64,000 nucleotides of DNA from Nocardia suismassiliense. Its GTDB lineage: Bacteria > Actinomycetota > Actinomycetes > Mycobacteriales > Mycobacteriaceae. The DNA lies in assembly GCF_900269665.1 (NCBI RefSeq), contig NZ_LT985362.1, forward strand, positions 1-64,000. The letters are read 5' to 3'. The position numbers were made by a program, and so were the translations under genes. Below, piece by piece: positions 58,073 through 64,000 of this stretch. Position 1 is the stretch's first letter. Each line of letters opens with the position of its first letter. The notes under the pieces are model-generated. The model saw only the letters and a list, made by a program, of their open reading frames with translations. It searched no databases and had not been told where the DNA came from.

Positions 58073-59646
58073 GACGCCTCGCGTTGCTCGTCATCGGCGT
58101 ACTGGTGGCGGGAATCGTCACTGCTGGTTCAGCGTTGGCCCAACCCTCAACCGCGCCACCGACACCGCCACGCCCCACCGTAACCGTTCCCACCCAAAGC
58201 CCGACACTCAACTCCGATCCCGACCCCGACGGCAGCCAGTTCGACGAAACCTACGACGGCTGTAAAGACCTGCTCGACCAAGGGCTCCACACCGGACTCG
58301 ACTGGCTCGACGAGGCGATCGACGTCACCGTCGGCGGACTGTCGACGATCAACTGCGGCGTCGCGGCCGGAGCAATGACCGCCGGAGTCAACGGAGTACA
58401 GGGCTTGGCAACCCTGTTTTGGGACGACCCGGTCGGCAAGCTCACCCGCGCGGTCATGGACGGCAACAAGAACGCCTTTGTCACGATGATGACGTTCTGG
58501 ATGTCGGTCCCGATACCGTTCTCCGGATCCCAATCGATCGGCGGAATCCGCAACCTGACATGGGAATTGCAGTTGATCGCGTTAGCGTTCGGGGTCGGGT
58601 TCGGGGCGCTCCGGCTGGCGATAGCACGTCGGCACGCGGTGGCCGAAGGCGCAGAAGAATCCGCGCGCATGCTGATGCGAACATTGTTCGCACTCTGGAC
58701 GCTTCCAGTGACCGTGCTCGCCCTGCACCAAGCCGGCGACGGCTTCTCGATCTGGGTACTGCAAAGCGCATCCGGCGGCGACGTCAACGCCAAAATTCAG
58801 GCGCTGGTGTGGATCGACGAAAAGTCCGGACTGGGCCCGGTGGTCTCGCTCGCACTGGCCGGGATCGGGCTGCTCGGCAGCATCGCCCAACTGGTCGCGC
58901 TGATCATCCGCGAGGCGGTGCTGTCGCTGGCCGTCGCGCTCTCACCGATCGCTGCCGCTGCCAGCGTCACCGGCACCGGCCGCCAGAGCTGGACCTCGAT
59001 GATCAGCTACACCATCGCCGCACTGCTGTTCAAGCCCGCAGCCAGTCTGCTCTACGCCTTCGCCTTCTGGGCCGCGACAAGCAATACCGCCACCGACGCG
59101 GTGATCGGGGCCGTACTGCTCGCCGTGGCCGGATTTGCGCTGCCAACGATCCTGCGCGTAATCGCCCCATCGGTGTCGACGATCTCGGCCGGAGGATCGC
59201 AGGTCGCTGCGTTGGCCGCAGGTGGCGGTGCTGCCGCGGGTGCGGCAGGAATGGCAGCTCGCGCGGCCGGTGCCAAGATGCAGCCCAACGGGGGAGGCAG
59301 CGCGGGATCCGCTGCGGGATCGGGTGGTTCACCCCCAGCATCTGGTTCGACCGGCGGCTACGGCGGCCAGTACTCGGGCTCGAGCTCCGGAGGCGGAGGC
59401 GGAGGCGGTTCACGCGCAGGCGGCGGTGGCGGGTCAGGCGGTGGCGGCTCGGCGACCCGTTCCGGTTCCAGCGCAAGCGGATCGGCGGGCACGAGCAAGG
59501 CAGCCACGGCAGCCAAGCTCGGCGGCATGGCGCTGGCGGGCATCGGGACCGCCGCCGTCGGGACCGCCCGCGCCGCCTCACGGGGTACCTCGAGCGCGGC
59601 CGGGTTCATCGAGGGAACGATCCAGAACGGGCAGGTGCCGCGATGA
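58069..59646 (+). CDS. TrbL/VirB6-type polytopic conjugal transfer protein (SCO6881-like)
   Basis: 525 aa. GTG 58069 overlaps the previous stop and gives a signal-like start (RRLALLVIGVLVAGIVTAGSALA); GTG 58051 is an alternative. After a Pro/Thr-rich exported segment come about six membrane helices (for example LIALAFGVGFGALRLAIA, ALFALWTLPVTVLALH, GLLGSIAQLVALIIREAVLS, ALLFKPAASLLYAFAFWA) and a long Gly/Ser/Ala C-terminal tail of about 130 residues. The layout matches TrbL/VirB6 proteins such as SCO6881, which form the inner-membrane channel. Coupled to the next gene by an ATGA overlap. Confidence 0.8.
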   Translation: MRRLALLVIGVLVAGIVTAGSALAQPSTAPPTPPRPTVTVPTQSPTLNSDPDPDGSQFDETYDGCKDLLDQGLHTGLDWLDEAIDVTVGGLSTINCGVAAGAMTAGVNGVQGLATLFWDDPVGKLTRAVMDGNKNAFVTMMTFWMSVPIPFSGSQSIGGIRNLTWELQLIALAFGVGFGALRLAIARRHAVAEGAEESARMLMRTLFALWTLPVTVLALHQAGDGFSIWVLQSASGGDVNAKIQALVWIDEKSGLGPVVSLALAGIGLLGSIAQLVALIIREAVLSLAVALSPIAAAASVTGTGRQSWTSMISYTIAALLFKPAASLLYAFAFWAATSNTATDAVIGAVLLAVAGFALPTILRVIAPSVSTISAGGSQVAALAAGGGAAAGAAGMAARAAGAKMQPNGGGSAGSAAGSGGSPPASGSTGGYGGQYSGSSSGGGGGGGSRAGGGGGSGGGGSATRSGSSASGSAGTSKAATAAKLGGMALAGIGTAAVGTARAASRGTSSAAGFIEGTIQNGQVPR

Positions 59647-61130
59647 GCACACCTGCTGGTTTCGACCGGCCCCTGTACTCCTCAGGGACCTTCCCCCAGC
59701 GCACAGGGTTCTTCGGTCTGTCGTTGCGGGCCTCCATGTTCGGTGGCGCGGCGATGGTCGCCACGTTGCTGACCATGCTGATCGGGGGCCTGGGCCCCGC
59801 CCTGGTGCTGGGCGGGATAAGCGTGTTGATTCTGGCGCCGATGGTGATCACCACCCGCCGCCACAGCCTGTACGAGGTGATCCAATTGCGTATCCAATGG
59901 TGGCGACGCCGGCTGTCCGGCAGCACCGTCTACCGCAGCGGCCCCCACTCACACATCCCCGGCGGCCGCTACCGCCTGCCCGGCCTGCTCGCAGACACCA
60001 CACTGCACACCGGCACCGACCGGCTCGGCAACGACTTCGCCATGATCCACCGCCGCCGCCGCGATGAATACACCACGGTGCTCGAATGCTGGCCCGGCGG
60101 TGACGAGGCGCTGACCCAAGTCCAGCGCGACATGATGACCGCCGACTGGGGCGCCTACCTGGCCAACCTCGGATTGCCCGGCGACATCGTCGCCGCCGTC
60201 GCGGTGATCGAAACGTTCCCGGCGACTGGGCTGCGGCTGCAGCGCGAAGTCTCGCAAATGATCAAGCACTCCAACTCTCCGATCGCCTCTCAGGTGATGG
60301 AGGAGTCCGCGCTGCACTTTCCCGCCGGCCGCCAGCAGCAACACGCACGCCTGGCGCTGACCTTCCGCGCCACAACCAAAGCGCGACGGGTCGACCCCGA
60401 AGAAATGGCGGCGGAACTCGCCCGCCGACTCCCCGCCTTGTACGAGGACCTCCTCGGTGCCGGGGTCGACGCCCTGCCGATGTCGGCCGAGCAGGTCGTG
60501 GAGATGGCGCACCGCTCCTACAACCCTTCCGCCGTCGCGGACTTCGAGGCCCTCGACGTTCTCGGCGAACCCCACGGCATGGATTGGGAGGACGCCGGAC
60601 CCGCCGCCGCCGCGGCGAAGTGGGACTACTACCGCCACAACGGAGTCGTGTCGGTGGTGTGGGAGATGGCCAACCCGCCCGAGTCGGTGTTCACCGATGA
60701 AGTCCTCAGACCTCTTCTGCAACCTCATGATTCGCTACCGCGCAAACGTCTGACCATCATCTATAGGCCGTTCACCGCTGGTGACGCCACCCGTCAAGTC
60801 GACCGGGAATACAAGGACGCACTCACCGCGAACCAGCAGGGACCAGGAGTCAAAAGCGCCGCCAGTGAGCTGCGACTACAAGCCACCCATCAGCAACGCC
60901 ACGAGCAGGTCCGTGGCGCGGGTCTGGTGAGGTACTCGATGTTGCTGACGGTCACCACTACCGGCGATCACAACACCGCTGCCGCGATCGCCGAATCACT
61001 ATCCGCGCGAGCCCGTTTGGGCTTCTTTCGCGCCTACGGGCAGCAGGACACCGCCTTTGCCGCCGGCCTCGGACTCGGGGTCCTGATGCCCGACCACTCG
61101 ACCATGTCGCAGATCGCGTCGAACGCCTGA
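59643..61130 (+). CDS. SCO6880-type conjugal transfer protein
   Basis: 495 aa from ATG 59643. Two membrane segments sit at the N-terminus (SMFGGAAMVATLLTMLIGGL and LVLGGISVLILAPMVI), as in PrgI-like domains fused to VirB4-N-type proteins. The soluble rest has ECWPGGDEALTQVQRDMM, ETFPATGLRLQREVSQMI, TFRATTKARRVDPEEMAAEL and RLTIIYRPFTAGDATRQVD, the pattern of SCO6880 proteins. There is no P-loop in it; the ATPase half is the separate next gene. It probably links the ATPase to the membrane channel. Confidence 0.8.
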   Translation: MSTPAGFDRPLYSSGTFPQRTGFFGLSLRASMFGGAAMVATLLTMLIGGLGPALVLGGISVLILAPMVITTRRHSLYEVIQLRIQWWRRRLSGSTVYRSGPHSHIPGGRYRLPGLLADTTLHTGTDRLGNDFAMIHRRRRDEYTTVLECWPGGDEALTQVQRDMMTADWGAYLANLGLPGDIVAAVAVIETFPATGLRLQREVSQMIKHSNSPIASQVMEESALHFPAGRQQQHARLALTFRATTKARRVDPEEMAAELARRLPALYEDLLGAGVDALPMSAEQVVEMAHRSYNPSAVADFEALDVLGEPHGMDWEDAGPAAAAAKWDYYRHNGVVSVVWEMANPPESVFTDEVLRPLLQPHDSLPRKRLTIIYRPFTAGDATRQVDREYKDALTANQQGPGVKSAASELRLQATHQQRHEQVRGAGLVRYSMLLTVTTTGDHNTAAAIAESLSARARLGFFRAYGQQDTAFAAGLGLGVLMPDHSTMSQIASNA

Positions 61131-61132
61131 CC

Positions 61133-62815
61133 ATGCCAGCCACATTCACCGACGACCAGCTCGCCCAGCTCGTCGACGACATCGACGAAGGTTTCACCAC
61201 CGAGCCACCACTGCTGTCGAGCAAGGGCCGGGCACTGGCGAGATGGCGTCGCCGCCATAAGGATTCGCCGAGTTCTTCGACCACATCAGAACGTGAGCCG
61301 CAGTGGCGCCGCACCCACAAACGCAGCCAACGCGGCTACCGCGGGCCCGGTGGCGGAGCGATGGACACCGTGAAGCCGCCGCTGGAGTGGCAGGCCACCA
61401 CCGCGCACGTGTGCGGCCTCAACCCGTGGATGGTGGGCGCGGCATCCCCGAATATCGGCACCCCAGTCGGCGCGCACCTGACCACCGGCGAACCAGCAAC
61501 CTGCGATGTCCTGGCCTGGTTCGCAGCCGGGCTGATCAGCAATCCATCCGCGTTCGTCCTTTCGCTGCCGGGGCTGGGGAAATCGACCCTTATCCGAAAG
61601 ATGGTCCTGGGCGCGATCGCGCAAGGGCAGTGCCCACTGATCGCCGGCGACATGAAGGGGGAGTACGTCGAGCTGATCCGGGCGAACGGCGGCCAGGTCA
61701 TCACCCTCGGTCACGGCAAGGGTCATCTTAATCCGCTCGCCGCCGGATCGCTGGGGTCCACGATCCCGCTGCTGGAAGCCCACGAGCAACAGTTGATCGC
61801 CGCGGGCAGGGGCGGACTCATCGATGAAACCCGTGAGCTCGTGCATTCGCGTCAGGTGCTGATGACCGCGACGCTGATCGAGCTCATCCGCCAGGAACCT
61901 GTCGCGGACTACGAACACGCGCTGCTGTCCTCGGCGCTGCGCGAGCTTCGCGAGGGTGGGCAGTTCGACTTCGAGAACCCGCCGTTGGTGCGGGATCTGG
62001 CCGATCAGATCAGCGCGGGATCGGATCGACTGCAGAAGATCGCCGCCGCGGCATCACGCGAGGAATATCTGGTGGCGACCATCGCGCTGCGGCGGTCGAT
62101 GGCGGCCTTGCTCGACGGGCCACTTGGTGAGATCTTCGCCGACCACACCAGTACACCGCTGGACCTGTCCGCCCCGGGCATCGTCATCGACGTGTCCTCG
62201 CTGACTCGCGGAGACAAAACACTCAAAGCGGCAGTCATGCTTGCCTGTTGGTCGGATGCCTACGGGTCCATGGAAGCAGCCCATCTGCTGGCCGCGGCCA
62301 AACTCGCCCCGCAACGCTACTTCCTCGCTGTTTTGGACGAGTTGTGGCAGGTCCTGGGTGCCGGTGCGGGGATGGTGCAACGCATCGATGAGCTGACCCG
62401 GCTCAACAGGAGCGACGGCACCGGCCTACTGCAAATCACCCATACCGGCCGTGACCTGGAAACACTGCCCACCGAAGCCGACATCAAAACCGCTCTCGGG
62501 TTCATTGAGAGAGCCGGCATGGTCATTTGTGGAGGGCTGCCAGCCGGAGAGTTGGCACGGCTCGAGGACGTGCTGCAGTACAGCGTCGCCGAACAGGCCA
62601 TGATCACGTCCTGGTCACGTGGCGCGCCGCTACGCCGGCGCCACCGCGGGGCACGCCAAAAACCCGCCGGAATCGGCAAATTCATGATCAAGATCAGCAA
62701 GGACTCCGCAGCCGGGATCCCAATCCAGACATTGCTCACCCCCACCGAGATCGAATTACGGCTGCACGACACCAATGCCCGATTCGACGAGCTTATCGCG
62801 CAGCAAGAACGATGA
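61133..62815 (+). CDS. VirB4-type transfer ATPase
   Basis: 560 aa. Walker A LSLPGLGKSTL (residues 143-153) and Walker B YFLAVLDELWQVL (396-408) are intact, with the VirB4-type QITHTGRDLETLP near 437-450. The N-terminal 90 residues are charged and likely disordered. Hexameric ATPases of this family power assembly and DNA transport in type IV systems. It lies two bases after the SCO6880-type gene and overlaps the next (ATGA), so the three are a unit. Confidence 0.88.
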   Translation: MPATFTDDQLAQLVDDIDEGFTTEPPLLSSKGRALARWRRRHKDSPSSSTTSEREPQWRRTHKRSQRGYRGPGGGAMDTVKPPLEWQATTAHVCGLNPWMVGAASPNIGTPVGAHLTTGEPATCDVLAWFAAGLISNPSAFVLSLPGLGKSTLIRKMVLGAIAQGQCPLIAGDMKGEYVELIRANGGQVITLGHGKGHLNPLAAGSLGSTIPLLEAHEQQLIAAGRGGLIDETRELVHSRQVLMTATLIELIRQEPVADYEHALLSSALRELREGGQFDFENPPLVRDLADQISAGSDRLQKIAAAASREEYLVATIALRRSMAALLDGPLGEIFADHTSTPLDLSAPGIVIDVSSLTRGDKTLKAAVMLACWSDAYGSMEAAHLLAAAKLAPQRYFLAVLDELWQVLGAGAGMVQRIDELTRLNRSDGTGLLQITHTGRDLETLPTEADIKTALGFIERAGMVICGGLPAGELARLEDVLQYSVAEQAMITSWSRGAPLRRRHRGARQKPAGIGKFMIKISKDSAAGIPIQTLLTPTEIELRLHDTNARFDELIAQQER

Positions 62816-63099
62816 GCAGACCGACGAAATACCCTAGGGCGCAACGTGATTGGGCACTCCGCACCTACCGCGACACCCGTGACCAGTACCGCTCGCGAAT
62901 GCAGTGCTGCGCGGCTATCGCCACCGCGCTCGGCGCACACGTCAACACCGTGCTGCGCTGGGCCAGCGAAGAATTCGGCCCCTCACGCACTCTCAGCGCC
63001 GAGGAACTACCCTCCTACGTGCACACCCTGCAGTCGGAGATCACGCGACTGCGACAAGCCAATTGCGCCCTCTCCGAACAAGTTCGGGCCCGTCGATGA
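62812..63099 (+). CDS. IS3 OrfA-like HTH protein inside the transfer operon
   Basis: 95 aa from ATG 62812. RAQRDWALRTYRDTRDQYRS, then AIATALGAHVNTVLRWASEE, has the helix-turn-helix pattern of IS3-family OrfA (RRxALRLVxExRxxYxSExxAIxxVAxxLGxxxxTLRxWVRQ), and the C-terminal helix (LQSEITRLRQANCALSEQV) is a leucine-zipper-like coiled coil as in OrfA. No OrfB, no inverted repeats and no target duplication are present; instead both ends overlap neighbouring transfer genes by four bases. A captured transposase HTH now acting as regulator or DNA-binding factor is the best reading. Confidence 0.65.
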   Translation: MSRPTKYPRAQRDWALRTYRDTRDQYRSRMQCCAAIATALGAHVNTVLRWASEEFGPSRTLSAEELPSYVHTLQSEITRLRQANCALSEQVRARR

Positions 63100-64000
63100 A
63101 AGCGGGACTGGCGATGGTGGCAGCGCTGGTGGTGGCCGTCGCCCTGCTCGTTACGGTCTTCGACGACACCACCACCAGCAACACCGGTGCCTGCATAACC
63201 AACCCAGGCAATCAACGCCCCGGCGGTGTCCCACCCGGAAAACGTTCGCTGCCGATGCACACCACCGGCGACGGCAAAGCAGTCATCACCTCCGGATTCC
63301 ATGACCCGACCAGGGCCGACAGACACGAGGGAATCGACTTCGCTGCACCGATAGGCGCTCCGATCTTCGCTGTCGCCGACGGTGTCGTCGCCCTGGCAGG
63401 CCCGGCATCGGGATTCGGGAACTGGATCGTCATCGACCACACCCTGCCCGACGGCAGCGCGTACTCCACCGTCTACGGGCATATGAGCTCCTCCGACGAG
63501 GGCGGCACCCTGGTGCAAGCCGGAGATGCCGTGCGCGCCGGCCAGCACATCGCCAACGAAGGTGACAAAGGCGAGGTCACCGGTCCGCATCTGCACCTGG
63601 AACTGTGGGAAGGCGGAAGGCTCACTGGCGGAACCGCCATCGACCCGAACGCCTGGCTCACCGACGCCGTCGAACCCGGCACCGAGACCTCCACGAACCC
63701 CGACACGGCCGGCCCCTCGGTCCCCGCTGCACCCCCATCCGACGTCGCGGTGGCCGCAGCGCCCCCGGTCACCGAGCTGTCCAGCCCGCTACCCGCCGAC
63801 GTCGGCTCGGAGGTCAACCTGCAGATCAACGCGATCCGCGTCGCCCGCGCCGTACACGCATATTTTCCGCAGATCACCGATATCGGCGGGTGGCGCCCGA
63901 GCGATCAGGTGTCACCCGATCATCCCAACGGTGTCGCCATCGACATCATGATCCCGGATTTCGACTCCGACCTCGGCCGCCAATTGGGTGACAGCATCCG
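63096..64000 (+). CDS. Exported two-domain peptidoglycan hydrolase (M23 plus M15-like), truncated by the right edge
   Basis: At least 301 codons from ATG 63096. After an N-terminal membrane segment (AGLAMVAALVVAVALLVTVF) comes a complete M23/LytM domain: HEGID with His77 and Asp81, YGHM, and GPHLHLEL with His165 and His167, all zinc or catalytic residues present. A Pro/Ala/Thr linker leads to a second domain with GGWRPSDQVSPDHPNGVAIDIMI, which carries the HxxGxAxD signature of VanY/M15-like or ARB_07466-type domains. Such hydrolases open the wall for the transfer channel (VirB1-like role in gram-positive systems). The C-terminus lies outside the window. Confidence 0.88.
   Translation, partial: MKAGLAMVAALVVAVALLVTVFDDTTTSNTGACITNPGNQRPGGVPPGKRSLPMHTTGDGKAVITSGFHDPTRADRHEGIDFAAPIGAPIFAVADGVVALAGPASGFGNWIVIDHTLPDGSAYSTVYGHMSSSDEGGTLVQAGDAVRAGQHIANEGDKGEVTGPHLHLELWEGGRLTGGTAIDPNAWLTDAVEPGTETSTNPDTAGPSVPAAPPSDVAVAAAPPVTELSSPLPADVGSEVNLQINAIRVARAVHAYFPQITDIGGWRPSDQVSPDHPNGVAIDIMIPDFDSDLGRQLGDSI

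Overview
The window is high-GC DNA read densely on both strands, with GC-rich third codon positions and many 4-bp ATGA/GTGA gene overlaps. It looks like part of a large conjugative plasmid (or integrated conjugative element) of a mycolic-acid actinomycete, probably Nocardia- or Rhodococcus-like. The evidence for the host group is an antigen-85-type mycolyltransferase-like gene (25.3-26.3 kb), a type IV secretion operon of the actinobacterial SCO6880/SCO6881 kind, and promoters of leaderless style. Species cannot be told from the sequence.

Layout. (1) 1-11.7 kb, minus strand: a 59-codon membrane peptide, a 99-aa protein and one giant open frame of about 3,650 codons that runs off the left edge; it is built from diverged repeats and resembles nothing I can name. 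(2) 11.9-23.4 kb, replication and partition: two paralogous primase-polymerase-like proteins (12.9 and 21.1 kb), an AT-richer non-coding stretch (15.1-16.5 kb), ParA with a small partner (16.5-18.2 kb), and an iteron-type RepA (18.7-19.7 kb) with 18-bp iterons clustered at 20.2-20.3 kb. (3) 23.4-34.6 kb: a DUF2637-like membrane protein, the mycolyltransferase-like gene, small unknowns, and a 1,983-aa MobF relaxase-helicase. (4) 34.7-42.7 kb: secreted and unknown accessory proteins, a DUF1173-type protein, a RecA/AAA-like protein without a P-loop, and a PP-loop (PAPS-reductase-like) enzyme. (5) 43.0-48.3 kb, minus: two unknown proteins, a zeta-toxin-like kinase with an overlapping small upstream partner, and an XRE/MmyB-type regulator. 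(6) 49.2 kb to the right edge, plus: a tightly coupled conjugation operon with VirB2-like pilin, NTF2/VirB8-like proteins, TrbL/VirB6, SCO6880-type protein, VirB4 ATPase, an IS3-OrfA-like HTH protein and a two-domain peptidoglycan hydrolase.

How the parts fit. RepA with iterons, the primase-polymerases and ParA would keep the element; the MobF relaxase would nick and unwind it and the 49-64 kb operon would build the channel. The coupling protein is not in the window. The giant protein and its two small partners, the PP-loop enzyme and the P-loop-altered zeta-like pair are the accessory parts with least precedent. A repeated theme is loss of the key residue in enzyme-like folds (two hydrolases without nucleophile serine, three P-loop proteins without the P-loop lysine), which suggests structural or binding roles.

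Limits. All calls come from reading the sequence; no database search or structure prediction was run. Family names rest on motif recognition, and functions marked unknown are unknown.
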